This document shows, piece after piece, positions 22,161-35,000 of a DNA stretch of 64,000 nt. The DNA is taken from the NCBI RefSeq assembly GCF_001638985.1, contig NW_017265160.1, positions 421,378-485,377 on the forward strand, read 5' to 3'. The stretch is from Phycomyces blakesleeanus NRRL 1555(-) (Eukaryota > Mucoromycota > Mucoromycetes > Mucorales > Phycomycetaceae). The notes under the pieces are model-generated. The model was given only the letters and a program-made list of their open reading frames with translations. It searched no databases and was not told where the DNA came from. The first letter of the stretch is position 1, and every line of letters begins with the position of its first letter. A program made the position numbers and the translations under genes.

Positions 22161-24263
22161 TTATTTTCTTTGAATTCTAGTCAGTCTTTGTCTCAAACGA
22201 CGACCCTCCTGGAGATCTTCTTCTGCTTGTCTTCTGATACGTCCAATCCGAATGACGCGGGTGAACCTTACAGGTATAGTCCCATCATATCTCAGATTGT
22301 TAAGTATACGTCGGAAGTTCAGGACAGCAGCAACATCCCGATTCCACAAACGATGCATAACCTCTGACCCGTCCATGTTCTCCAAACAATTTAGATTGGT
22401 ACATCTAAAAAGGACTTGTCAGAATATATGATAATAAAAACGAAGCGTTTATATAATTCACCTTAGGAGACCATGACGTGTCATAGTTAGCATTTGAGAG
22501 CGGCGATATGGGCGAGGATTCTCGACTTGCTTGAAGGTTTGAAGAGACGGCTGGTAGCACCTCGGGCAGTATCTAGAAGTAGCATACTCATCGATCAAAC
22601 AAACATTGAATCCATGTTTGCGAAGTAGATTCCTCATTTCTACACCCTTGATATGTTCGTGGTATCTATTGTGATGGGCAGACCAGTTTACCATAACCAA
22701 GACACAATCTTGGCCAAACTTAGCACGAATATCTTTGGCTAGACGTTCGCTGGCTTTACGTTGGTTGATGTATGAGGAGAAGCGAAGCTTGCGGAACAAA
22801 GGTTTCTTGCTGGTACGACTTACGGTGCTGGTATAAAAAGAAGAGAGGATAGAGGAGTTGGCTGCTTTGACTGAAGTATGAAAGGCAAAGTTTGTGGTGT
22901 TATTGGCTCGTCCCGACGTTTGGGAAATTTCACGTTCTGCAGCAATAACATTGGGGGCTTGAGCTTTGAGATCCTGAAGAATATGACGAAACTTGGTTCT
23001 CTTGAGTCTGATGTTCTTTTGGTTGGAGGTGTACCGGTAACATCTCGGTGTTTTCACCGTAGACTCCTCGTGCATGCAGTATAAAAGGCCTCTTCTTCCA
23101 GGATCGATAAGGACACAACGCCCGCAGATTATTTCATGCTGTTCTGGGGACAAGTCATGAATGTAAGGAATGTTTTCAGGGTTGATTGTGGTAGCCCTTC
23201 TGGGATTCGGTCCTTGGGTGGTGTCTTTGTTCTGCCTGATAATGGAAATACCAACACCATCGGTGTGGATTGTTCCTCTGAACTTCATCACGCCGTTCTG
23301 CTAGTCACGGAAAGCCTTTTCGTCCAAGTCCACCACTATTCCACACAGCTCTAGCTTATTCGCTCCTTCTGACCAAGTTCTTTTCAAGAGTTACTGGGAT
23401 AGTATCCTGGTGTCAATTTGCATATAACCTGGTGACCAGGATCGGCGAAGAGGGAAGCAGTTGAAGGATCTACGCCCAAGGTGTTCTAAGAGTTTGACCA
23501 TACGGAATAAGGCGAGGAAGTGGTTGTGTGGAGAGGCTTTTGAGTCATAATAGATAGAGTCCTTTTGGAACTCGTATCTTTTAGGATATGCGGTCAAGAT
23601 GGGGGAGATTTCCATGAAGGCTGTTCTGTATCCCTCTCCGATGAAGACATCTTCAAGTCGGCGAGTTGAAACTCCTTCTTTGAACATCCTGGTGGGTTCG
23701 AAGATATGCTCTGTTAGCATTCTTTTGATTCGTTCCTCAGTTGCTCTTTGAATATGCAGTTGTTGGGTAAGCTCTCGCTGTTTGTTTTTTATATCGAGCA
23801 AGATATTGATCACTCGGCGGAGATGCTGGCCAAACATCAGCTTGATATTGACTATGTAGGCGGTGTGGATTTTTGTGGCCTCGTACATAGCAATTTGGTG
23901 GACGTTTAGGAGGGAGATGCGTGTGCATGAGCTGTTATGAATATAGGTGTTGATGTGGCGGGAAATGAGCTTACAGTTCAGCCTTGTTCTTTCTGCTATT
24001 CGGGAGGAGTCAGTGTTCCGGTCGATTAAAGAAAGAAACACCTTGACAAAAAAGGGCTGATTAATCCATCCATTGAGGCCAAAGAATGGGTCAAGTACCA
24101 GCTCGGCAAAGAAAATGTGCTTGCTTAGTGCGAAGGTGTGGGTGACAATTGTGTGGAATTTAGCGACAAGGACTTGTAGGGGTCAAAGGAACTCTGGATT
24201 CCACCCTGTTGTCTTTATTGATGCCTTGACAGTAAGGGCTAGGAATGGGGTAGCTTCGTTCAT
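22161..24263 (-). pseudogene. Fanzor (OMEGA/TnpB-like RNA-guided nuclease), broken by three in-frame stops
   Basis: Exon 1 (24263-22462) and exon 2 (22404-22161) join in one frame of 681 codons from ATG 24263. Family features are clear: PLRRSWSPGYMQIDT, FRGTIHTDGVGISI, RuvC-I LIDPG (Asp387) with RRGLLYC, the Fanzor-type LIDEYATS (Glu559) immediately before the zinc ribbon CPRC (Cys566/569), CTNLNC (Cys602/607) after the intron, and RuvC-III NRDVAAVLNF (Asp624). Three in-frame stops interrupt it: TGA at 24185-24183, TAA at 23393-23391 and TAG at 23303-23301; the frame itself is unbroken. Each could arise by one C-to-T change. A further C-terminal segment may lie at 22153-21998 in a shifted frame. 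Fanzors are the eukaryotic relatives of transposon-borne TnpB nucleases. No associated transposase or TIRs were identified. Nothing here is expected to make a full-length protein. Confidence 0.85.
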
Positions 24264-27200
24264 TGTATTCTAATCCACAATGGACCAGAGATATGAGGCT
24301 TGGGCAGTACTTTCGAAAGTGCCAATTTGTAGTGATATACTAAGATATTGAATAAGTATATATGCTGCAGGTCAGTTAATAGATTACTTACAAGAGTAAA
24401 GACCAAATGTATGTAGAGTTTAAAAATTCTTGCCTGTCAATTGTGCTGTCTTTTATAGACCTTTTCTTTTATATATCATATGTTACTTTGACGCATGAGA
24501 ATATAGTACGTAATCAGCCAGATAAATATAATGCTATATATATTAAGGAGAGCTGCCTAAAGGTATTGATCATTTCGGTAGCATCTTGCAAATACATCAA
24601 AATAAGATTTAGTTTCTTATATCTGTATTGGCGTTTTATATTCGTTGTTCCGAATTTTGTGTGCCTATCACTAAAACTTACTGAGAATATGTGTGGGTGT
24701 GTATAACCATTGTATTGCTTGCAAACCTTCCTCAAGCCTTTTATCATAGAAATTGAATAATAATATTAATATGATTAATTTGAAGGACTTGTAACTTTGA
24801 TACTTCTAGCAGTTAGGCTTAGGGTGATATTCAATTATCATTATCTTGGTTTTTAATCCAAAAAGTCATTTTACGTGAATATTAGGGGGTTTCAACAGTC
24901 CTTTAAAATTTAAGCCTTGAGTTTTAAAGCAGTAACCAATAATACGTAAGAGTTACTAAGTGTTTTCGAGTACCCTAAATACTTCTTTCAGTTCTATTAG
25001 GTATTGTGATAATAGGATATAAGCTTAAAGTAGTATTGAAAGAGACACAGATATTTGCATCAAGGATTTATTAAAAAATTAAAACTCTCGAACAAAATTT
25101 AAGTGTTTTAATCTTTTTTTTTTAATGGTTATAGACTCATTTCAGCCAATTATTTCTCAAATTTAAACTCAAAAGCTTAAGTTTAAAAGCTTGAATGACT
25201 GTTGAAATCCCCTATTGAGCTTTGGCTGTTATGCATCTTTATTTTGAAAAATGATAACTGGTCTTAAAAAAAGATGTCAATATGACTGTTTCTGGTGTTA
25301 AGGACATATATAAGTTCAGATTGGAGATACGAAGAGTTCATAGGGTTTGTTTGACCCTTTATTCGATTTTTTTTAAATCAAAAGGCAATTCGCCATCAGT
25401 TATGCGCTAAAGTTGATTATCTGTATTGAAATCAAGAGCTTTCTTTTTCTTAGGAAATATATAGGAATATATATATACTCTAAAATATTGAAACACTTTT
25501 GATAGATCTTATTGGTTTAATGCTGTCCAGAGAAAGTAGGAGGGGTGTTTTACTCTTTAACGAATAAGGAGAGTATACTAGAGAAGAATCATCGAACTCC
25601 ATTATAGTATATACATACAAAATCAACAATATTATATTAAAACACTCTACTGGTACAATAAATGGAGCATATACATACACTGATATACACTTTTGATACT
25701 GTTTAGCAACATATTCCCTTTTTCTGCGTGTTACCGATATTTAAGGTTCAATTAAAATAAATATGTTAATTTTTGAGTATGATAACAGACATATATTCTT
25801 ATAATGATAAATAATATCGTGACCTGTAACACGCATTCATCGCTGCTGGATATTCAAGTATACACACCAACCAACATATACCTATACATAGGCACATTTG
25901 TAGATACAATAAACTATATCTTACAAACAAGTACTGGTTCTCAAAGCCCCTTTGGCTTGTGTAAATTGGTTTATTGTGAGGGCTCCTTGCTGATCAGCCC
26001 TATCATTTTCATACACATTACAGAACAGCACAGAACAGCATATCATCTGTCGATCATTTTGGGTCCATATTCACAACTGGTTTGTACCTTATTAACCTTT
26101 AAATGTTTACTCATACAACTAAACATCCTTTTCGATATCGAGTATTGACTCACTAAATATTGACACACAAGTGTATCTTTTTTTTTAAAAAAAAATTAAT
26201 ACTTGGATAGGAAAGGTGCTCAATAAGTTCTCTCTTTGACCATATAAAGGAATATTGGTTTATGAATTGAAGCTCTTTAAATAATATTAGATCAGCACGT
26301 TTTTCTTTCTTTCTTTCTTTCTTTCCTATTTGACAAGTATCAATCTTTAAATTCTTTATTCAACAACTAATTGGCTCGATCGATTCTTCCTTTCCTCCGT
26401 GTTTTATTTGGGCTTCATAAATTATTAAACTTATTTGTACCTTATAAAAATGTAGATTTTCTCCTAAAGCTGTGAGTTGGATTAAGGTGCAAAGTTCAAA
26501 GTTCAAGTAAAAAAAAAAGATTTATTGGTATACGAATGAATAAATGAATACATAAACTATTTATTAAAAAAAATGAAAGACCAAAACGGCTATATTACAT
26601 ACGCATTTTGTGCAGTAGTTTAAAATAATAGAATATATAATTAATTATTGACCATTTTAAACTGTATTAGAAGAGTTTAAATAGAAAATAAACAAGATAT
26701 TCGAGTAATGTAGTATTAGGATAAGCTTAAATGGAGAATTATTAAGGATTCTCAGGTACGAGTAAAAATTTCCGAAACTGAAGGATTAATAATCAAGTCG
26801 TATAATCAAGTTATATCCCATAACATTTGTTTTTCTTTTATGAGTCTGTCACAAAAAAATACATAGCCAATAGCTATATAAGGACAATATATACTTAGCG
26901 CTTTAGACTCGATGACAAATTATGTATGTACACTTATGAGGATCACTGACAAATACTGTATCGTAGGTTCCTTTTTGTATTAAAGGAAAGAGATTTGAAT
27001 CGAATAAGGCTTTTGTATGCAGTTTTTAGATGTTAAAATCTTCCGTATAACAAATAAGCCAAGCCAACTAATAATCCGAATTAGATTCTGTAAAGGCATT
27101 TTTCAAAAGAGAATTATTCACCATATACTGGTAAGCTAGTATCCATTTTCTGGGTTATCTGACAAGTAGGACCCCTTACATCCCAGCTCTAATGGCGTGA

Positions 27201-27760
27201 TAAATGATGTGTGTGTGTATGGGTGTTCAACTGGGGCTACTTAGGGACCATGCAATCATACATTGTGGGTCAATTGTGCCTATAGACTTCTCTCCGGGCA
27301 TACGGAATCAATAGAAGAGCAAGGATGCTCAGTAGTGATTATATCCATTTGCAGCCTTACAAATATTGTAACACAGTAATGCCCAGAATTACAAAAAGGC
27401 TATTTATTCCTTATTTAGCTTTTAGTTTAATTTTTCCCAGCTTGAATATATTTCTCTAGATTCTACTTCATCAGATATCACTCCTAATAGACCAGATGAT
27501 TCCGATAGGCTACAGACCAATCCAAAGCTTACACACTATATTATCGAGTCCATGATCAGGTTGTGTAAGGTTTGTAGTAGAATCCAGCCAAGAAAATTGC
27601 CCTTTACGATTTTCTTGCCAAGAAAGGCAGGACGAGTTTGTCGTGACCGTCACTTACAAAGAACCCCGTTATAAGAGTGCTCTTTTTGTATGCCCTTTCA
27701 AAGAATTAAGACTTGTTCTCTCTCTATCTCTTTTTTTTTGTACTCCTATTACTGCTCATC
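24264..27760. other. intergenic, gene-free apart from the MITE
   Basis: AT-rich sequence upstream of the oligopeptidase gene. It contains the MITE at 24895-25212, a T9A9 palindrome at 26178-26195 and a TTTC microsatellite at about 26302-26326. ORFs at 24407-24706 and 25804-26148 are AT-biased and unsupported. Confidence 0.5.
24895..25212. mobile_element. MITE of about 318 bp with TA target duplication
   Basis: The ends are inverted repeats: left gggggtttcaacagtc, right gactgttgaaatcccc, each flanked by TA. Similarity continues inward for roughly 40 bp (TTTAAA/TTTAAG-rich). There is no coding capacity, so this is a miniature inverted-repeat element of the Tc1/mariner TA-inserting kind. Confidence 0.75.
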
Positions 27761-29418
27761 ATGACACGCGTTGCTCCTCAGCCTGCTCTTGACTTTAGTA
27801 TCACTGATGACCAAGTCGCTAACATCATTGCCTCCGTGATTGAGGAAGAGCTTGCAACTAACAACGCCATTGCTGCCTTGAAACCTGAAGAACAAACCTA
27901 TGAGACTATTGTTGTTCCTCTGGCTCGTATTGAGAACAATTTGTCAGGTAAATTTAAAGAATAATACGGGGGTAAACTTTCACGGAAACCTTTGAGAAAT
28001 AAAGTGAAATTGACGCGTTTGCGAATTGGGATTATTTCTACAGGAAAAATCCAGCTGGCTAGCTCACTCTCTCAGATCTCACCCGATGCTGTTGTGCGTG
28101 AGGCATCCGTTGAGGCCGAAAAGAAATACGAAGAATTTAGCATCGAGCAGACCATGCGTCATGATCTCTACGAAGTTATCCAAGAATTCATTAACAAGAC
28201 AGACCTTAGTACCCTCGATCACGAGGACGCACGCATGTTGAAGAAGATGGAAACCAGCTTCCGCCGCAATGGTCTCCATCTCTCTCAAGAGAAGCGTGAT
28301 GAATTTAAGGAGCTCCGCAAGCGTTTAAGTGAAGTCTGCATCGAGTATATGAAGAATTGGAGTCGTGAGAGCAGCAGCATTACTTTTACAAAGGCAAGTC
28401 TCACAAAAGAGCAGAAAAAGAACAGTGTGGATTGGTCAGGACATGTGTATTGATTTTTTATTAATTTAAATAGGATGAACTTGAGGGTTTGGATGACGAT
28501 TTTATTGGTAAGTTTTCAGCTCAAGTTAGTTGTTGAATTCATAAAAAGATAGCTTACCAATATGTATTAAAGGTGGTTTGGATACAAGAGAAGAAGATGG
28601 CGTCAAGAAATATGTCTTGACAATGAAGTAAGTACTTGTTTAAGAGACTTTGATTACCAAAAAAAAAAGATGAATTCTGACATGCTTCCCTATAGATATC
28701 CTGGTAAGATCTTGTAGTAATGTTAAACACATACAAAAGTTGATGTTTTGATTAACTATAATATATGTAGATGTCCGCCCATGTAAGTATAAAAATATTG
28801 TTTATTCTGTTTTATTTTGAGTCCCATATTCATCAAGTATATTCTTCTTTTAGTGCTGAAACTGTGCAAGAACGAAAATACCCGCAAGGTCCACATGACT
28901 GCTTTTGAGTCGCGTAACCGTGAGAACGTTGCTCTTCTGGATGAAGTAAGGAGCAAGGCCAATAATTCAAAGGCTTAGTTTTCTTTTTATTTTGACTACC
29001 AGCTAATAATCTCAACAATTCTCTAGGCTGTCAAAATTCGTAGAGAATGTGCAAAGGTATACCAACGACAGAAAACACTGTACAAAAACAAGGTGCTTAC
29101 GATTGAGATAATCTGGTTTAGATCCTTGGTTACAAGTCTCATGCTGCCTATGTTCTCGAGGTCAAGATGGCCAAGTCAGTCGAATCAGTTCGTAACGTAA
29201 GCTCCCTACACACACGTACACACATCAAAACGCATGTATTACTAGGTTTAACGTTTCTTGGCTGGTACTTTAGTTTGTAGACGATTTAGCCACTCGCTTA
29301 AAAGAGGCTGGTATCAAGGAAATTGAGATTCTCAAAAACCTTAAGGAGGAAGAGAAAGGTAAACTTTAAAGAAACCTTATTTTTCTGTTACACCAGCGAT
29401 ATTATTTATTAACAAATA

Positions 29419-29477
<59 letters not shown>

Positions 29478-31030
29478 CTCTGCGCAATGAGCCTTTTGAT
29501 GGCAAGATAAACTCTTGGGACACCAGCTATTATGAGCGTATCCTTCTTGAGAAAAAGTATTCTGTTGACCAAGAACAGATAAAGAAATACTTTAGCTTGG
29601 AGCCAACTATCCAGAGTAAGTAAATATTGTATTGATAAAACACACACACACGCGTATATATATATATATTTAATCAAAAAACACACTTTTTTACATAAAG
29701 AAATGCTTGAAATTTATGCAAAGGTCTTGGGTCTGCGTTTTGTTAAAGTACCAAGTGACAAGGCTGTGGTGTGGCATGAAGATGTTCAGTTGTTCGAGTG
29801 CTGGGATGATGTGGAGGACAAGAGCTTTTCTGGTTACATGTACCTCGACCTGTTCCCTCGTGACAGCAAATGTAAGTCTTTATCTTTGGCTTCACACAAT
29901 AGGATAGTTTTTCTGATAAGGTATCATAGATCCCCACGCTGCCTGCTTCCCATTCCAGCCTTCTTATATCAAGGAAGATGGTGAACGTGTAGCCCCAATT
30001 GCCGCAATGGTGGCCAACTTCACTAAGCCGTATGTATATATAGATGTTTTGTTTAGTTGAATTCTTTATACCTAAAATTTTGTTTTTTCTTAGTACTGCT
30101 GACAAACCTTCCTTGTTGAAACATGAAGAAGTCGTAACTCTCTTCCACGAATTGGTAAATTATCCGTACCCTTAAATAATTTTAAAAGGATATTTTGTAT
30201 TCATTTCTTTTTTAATAGGGTCATGTCATGCACCATCTTTGCAGTCGTACAAAGTACGCCCGATTCCATGGCACTTCCGTTGAAGGTGACTTTGTTGAAG
30301 CACCTTCTCAAGTAAGTAAAGCAAAAACAAATAATACAAATGTAAAATATACTTATTTATTCTCTATAAAAAAACAGATGCTTGAGAACTGGTGCTACGA
30401 CTCTAAATCTCTAAAGTACTTGTCTTCTCATTTTGAGACTGGAGAGCCAATTTCGGATGAAATGATTGACCTGATTATCAAGTCTAAGAACGTCAATGCA
30501 GCCATTTCAAACTTACGCCAACTCTTCTTTGGTATCTTTGATATGGAACTCCACACTTCAGATGGTAACTATAATGGATCGAATTGTTTACGGGAGACTA
30601 ACAAATATTTGGTTTTTTATTTCAAAAGATGAAAATTTGGACAGCAATAAGCTTTACAATGACCTCCGTGAAAAGGTTTCTTTGATTGCAGCACCTGAAG
30701 GAAGCTGTGGTCAGGCTGCATTTGGGTGAGTAGTGTTAGCCAGAAAACTGAGCTACCACGAGTTTACTTATGCGTTTATTTCTTGGTAGCCATATAATGG
30801 GTGGTTATGATGCAGGCTATTATGGCTACATGTGGTCAAAGGTGTTTTCAAGTGACATGTTCTATAGCAAGTTTGAGGAGAACACCCTGTCCCCTGAAGT
30901 AGGCTATTCTTACCGTAAGTGTATTCTTGAAAAAGGTAGCAGCAAGGACGGCATGGATCTTCTGAAAGACTTTTTGGGACGCGAGCCTTCTTCAGATGCC
31001 TTTATGCGAGAAAATATTGGTATTAATTAG
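27761..31030 (+). CDS. PRD1: M3 metallopeptidase, saccharolysin / thimet oligopeptidase
   Basis: Eighteen exons join in frame to 671 aa: 27761-27947, 28044-28393, 28474-28507, 28573-28627, 28696-28703, 28771-28782, 28854-28945, 29027-29056, 29122-29196, 29274-29358, 29478-29615, 29701-29871, 29930-30029, 30094-30154, 30219-30311, 30378-30564, 30629-30725, 30790-31030. The zinc site FHELGHVMHH is assembled across exons 14-15, with the third ligand in GDFVEAPSQ; the C-terminal GGYDAGYYGYMWSKV block supplies the substrate-binding tyrosines. M3 oligopeptidases trim short cytosolic or mitochondrial-intermembrane peptides. Length is close to yeast saccharolysin (712 aa). The start at 27761 gives MTRVAPQPALDF; no targeting signal is evident. 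Two successive micro-exons (8 and 12 nt) encode the KYPDVRP segment, and intron 2 uses a GC donor. No neighbour is functionally linked. Confidence 0.93.
28394..28473 (+). other. GC-AG intron 2 of PRD1
   Basis: The exon ends AAG and the intron begins GCAAGT, the strong GC-donor consensus (AG/GCAAGT). It ends TAG before GATGAACTTGAGG. Splicing here restores the frame (FTK|DELEG), and no GT donor nearby does so. Confidence 0.85.
28696..28782 (+). other. two consecutive micro-exons (8 and 12 nt) of PRD1
   Basis: Exon 5 (28696-28703, atatcctg) and exon 6 (28771-28782, atgtccgcccat) are each bounded by AG and GTAAG/GTAAGT. Only by including both does the protein read MKYPDVRPLLKLCKN, the expected M3 family sequence. 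The flanking introns are 67-71 nt. Confidence 0.88.
29419..29471. repeat. CT microsatellite as polypyrimidine tract
   Basis: About 25 CT units end six bases before the acceptor of PRD1 exon 11 (29478), so an unstable repeat forms this intron's polypyrimidine tract. Confidence 0.85.
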
Positions 31031-32033
31031 ATACTTGAAAGCTAAAATCAGGATTTCCCTGGTATTAAGTATTTGGAGCTAAACACCAATAAACACACAA
31101 ACTCATCCACACACGCGCGCATATATACACACGACCCTTGTAATATTGCCCTTTACCCCAATATATTAAATTTAAGCAAAGATAAAAGGGGGAGTTTTCC
31201 TTTTTCTTTTATCTTCTAAAAGGGTATAAAGGAGTTGAGCATGAAGATGTAAATACGTGGATACCTATCCCGCCTCTTTTTAGGCTTTAAGGTTTCATCT
31301 CCTTTATGCTATATACATGTACATATTGTACTAAATCTGCAGCCGCTCTTTCTGTTTTCTTATTGATATCGCTATTATCATTTACTCCTGGTAGAAGTTT
31401 CCTTGTCAAATATTGTTTACAAGCAAAATATAATCAAATATATTACTGAATAAGTCACAATTTTTGTTCCTTTCCTTTTGATTGCCGTAATAAATTAGGC
31501 TTTTTTACTATTTTATATTGTGGATATAAATGATACCATTTTCTCGTATTGCTCGTACTTATTGTTAAATTACGTAATACCGTGGTCATCTATATGAACA
31601 AGAACAAGGATATGGTACTTGCCAAGGATCATTAAAACGCCAAGCTATTAGACCAATAATACGTCTTTTAAGCTGAAGCTATCTAATGACGATTGTATAC
31701 ATCAATACACATAGTATCTCTGACAAGTAGAAAAATGATGGTGTGCATGACGTCCTTGGAACCCCGCTCTACCACAGGGACCCCTTTTTTCATTCGATTA
31801 GATTTTTCTCATTTCGCTTCTTCAAAGACTTTGTCCTTTTTGCCTTGGATCATTCTTTACACATTCCTTTTTTTTTTAAAAAAAAAAACCTCATTTAATA
31901 ACTCCCTTTCTCTACCCCAGACGCTAGCTTTATATGTACATCTTCTGGCTGTAACATATTCTTCTTTATACAGCATCAATCTCCTTTATTTATTTTCATA
32001 TCATTCGTGCTAATTTCCTTTTATTGTCATATA
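31031..32033. other. intergenic between PRD1 and the SSK1-like gene
   Basis: This contains the 3' flank of PRD1 and the promoter of the next gene, both on the plus strand. CA/CG-type short repeats lie near 31090-31130 and a T10A11 tract at 31868-31888, some 145 bp before the SSK1-like start codon. No gene seen. Confidence 0.5.
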
Positions 32034-35000
32034 ATGAGCTCATTACCAGATGAACATTCTCAAAATGTTCAAGAGCCAAATAAATCAGAATCTTCCCGAG
32101 ATTCATTTGCGCCGTCAAAGGATCATCCTCCAGTACACACCTTAGCAAGCATGTCCCGAAAAAAAAACCAACATTCCAGTCGACCAAGCTTAGTGAATTT
32201 ACGTTCAGCATGGTCATCAGAATTTACACCGAGGTTCGTTTCTGAATCAAACCAGATCACCTTACCCGAGCACAGCTTTCATCTGCAAGATCAACCAATT
32301 CTCCAAGAGATCAAACATCTAGCTCTTGTAGTAAGTGCACTGTGTCTTGGTAATGCCGTATATGTTGTGAGAGCAACAACATCTGGTGGACTACTAGTAT
32401 CAATACCTGTCGTTGGCTGGGCTATTTACGTTGTCTGGATATTATTGCACAATAAAAAAGATCAAAGAACTCTTCAATTGGGTTATTTTGGTGCTATTGC
32501 AACTGGATTTATTCAAACATTGTCAAACTATCATTATAATAACTACCATTATTATCATTACTCTCACTATTCTACTTACGAATGGGTTACAGTCGGAAAC
32601 AATCTTATCATCGCAGTCTTATTTTATGGATTACAAAGATTATGGTCAGCAAACTTTCAAGGCCGAAAGTCGGTACAGGATCATTACACAGTTAAACAGC
32701 AAGACGCACAGAGCCATGTCAATGAACATCTTGAAAAATACACGCAAGAGCAGACAACCTTTATAAAAACAATAACCGAAGAGATCCAAGATGCAGCCTT
32801 GATGGTATTAACAACACTCGAACAGTTCTCGCCATCAAGTTTGTTGACCAACACGCACGAGTTATTGAATGCATGCTCAATTCCCGTACCAGTAGCAAGT
32901 GTGACAGCAATCCATACCACAATACGCCAGGTATTTCACATGAGCGCACACCTACAGCTACTATCACAACTCGTCCGCCAAAATACACGGGTTGATTCCG
33001 ATGATAAACATCTGCAGAGCAGTGTACAACTTTCATTTGATGTGGGAGAAATGGTCCAGAGCGTAGGTGACGCTATTGCAGGAATGGCATCCCAATTGGA
33101 TGTGGGATTTGTTATCTACCATTCAGATAATGTTCTTCATCACGCCACAATATTAGGAGATGAAGATGCTATTCAGCACACTCTTATTAGTGTAAGTATT
33201 GATATCATTTTTCATGAAATGATTGGTACTGAAGTTTTCAGAACCAACCTTGTCTATTTTAGTTATTGCGCAATATTCTTGAAGGAAGTACTCCTGGCGC
33301 ATGTATCGAGCTTGGCCTTAATATCGTTTCCGTGGACACAGGACTCAAAGTGACATTTGAGATTATTCACACAGTATCACCTGCGATTCCACCCGGATTG
33401 AAGGCAACCCTTTTGCCTAATCCAAACCTGACAACACGACTTATTCAGTACATTGGAGGCGAATTGGTAGTAGAGGATTTGGGTAAACAGAAAACACGAT
33501 TTGAAGTAACTCTTGAAGGAACTAGTCCTGGAAACTCTTTTGAACGACCTCTTGAGCGAAATTTGAGTAGTCTTCAATATTCACGTGAGCCGACCCTTGG
33601 TGAACTTGTCGGTTTTATTGGTCAACTCAAGGGCGTGAAGCTGGTTCTCCATGCACCTGAGAAGAGCGTGTTTGCAAAGCATCTGACAAGCTGTTTGGCG
33701 AGTTGGAATACTGACATTAGTCACATCCCCATATCTCATTGGGACGATACGGTGATGGAACCAGAAAGCGTTGATACCTCAGTATCGCATGACAGCATCG
33801 AGTCATCTAGCGCGAATTCGGGCTCTTCACAAACACAAATTCCTAAATCTGTTTCACCTTCTGGATCTCTCCATTCAAACCATTCAGCTACTTCTCAAAG
33901 ATCGAACACTTCTTCACAAGTACCATCCCCTGCTCTTGAAGAAGACAACATTCGGGCTATACCACCTGCATTTATCCTGATAGACGATGATGCTGCTACG
34001 CTCAAGGCTAAATTGAACGAATTCCGCTCACAGCCACCTGCTTCATCATCCACTTTACAAGCTCACCACCAACAGAGTAGACGTAAACACAAAACACAGA
34101 TGCCCCACAACTTCTTCCATCAGGGTACGACTGGTATAATCTTCTTCACTTCCTTACACAATTACCGGGACGTACGTAGCATCCTGCAAGTGTATATTGG
34201 GGCGAGCCAACATCAACTTCCATTCTCTATGCCACGCGTTGTAGTTGTACCAAAGCCAGCTGGCCCACGTCGATTCTTGACGGCAATCCACACAGCATGG
34301 AACAATGCGATTGTAGAACCTCAATTTTTACCCATTGCTACTTCTCCTTCTCATGCACTTGTGAGCGCACATGGAATGTCAACACCAGTTCCTGAGAAAG
34401 ATGATGTTAATACGCGCATACCTGATCTTAACGCCATAGGGACGGAGATAGACGGTTCCGCCACAAATGAAATGATCGGTGGCGATGGAGTCAGTGGAGT
34501 CAGTGGCGGGAGTGCGGGTGCAGGGTCTCCACCTTCAGAACTCCAACGTCGTGCTATGGCCAATAGTGGTGGATTGTTCACAACATCAGTTGGTCTTGTG
34601 CCTGATGCTGGATTTGAAAAGGGAAACTATTTCTTTGAACCTATGCACCAGTCTAGTTCAGGGAAAAGGCATGCACGCGCCCAAAGTGGACCATTTGTTT
34701 CTCCTGGTCGTCGTGCACTTGCTGCGAGTGACATGGCATCGGATTATGTGACTATAGGATCCACCAATTCAGGGCAAATTTCAGGACATATACATGGACA
34801 GGGATCTCCTACTGTCGGCAGTCCTCTCAAGCAAACAATAGCACCTTTAATGGAAGATGATACAACCAATAACAACAACAGTTTGAAAATTACCACTGTT
34901 GTATCTAGTCCCGCCAAAAGCACCGGTAGTAGTAACCACAATTCTGGTCAACTAGGAGATGCTTCTGTCGTTAGTTTGGTAGCTAATAATACCCAGACAA

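Noticed and set aside
3969..29546. Further U12-type donors (gtatcctt at about 3969 and 29537)
   Set aside because: Both lie inside clearly coding exons (bZIP and PRD1) with no matching branch site or acceptor.
32684..33036. Minus-strand ORFs within the SSK1-like gene
   Set aside because: Antisense shadows of a well-supported coding exon.
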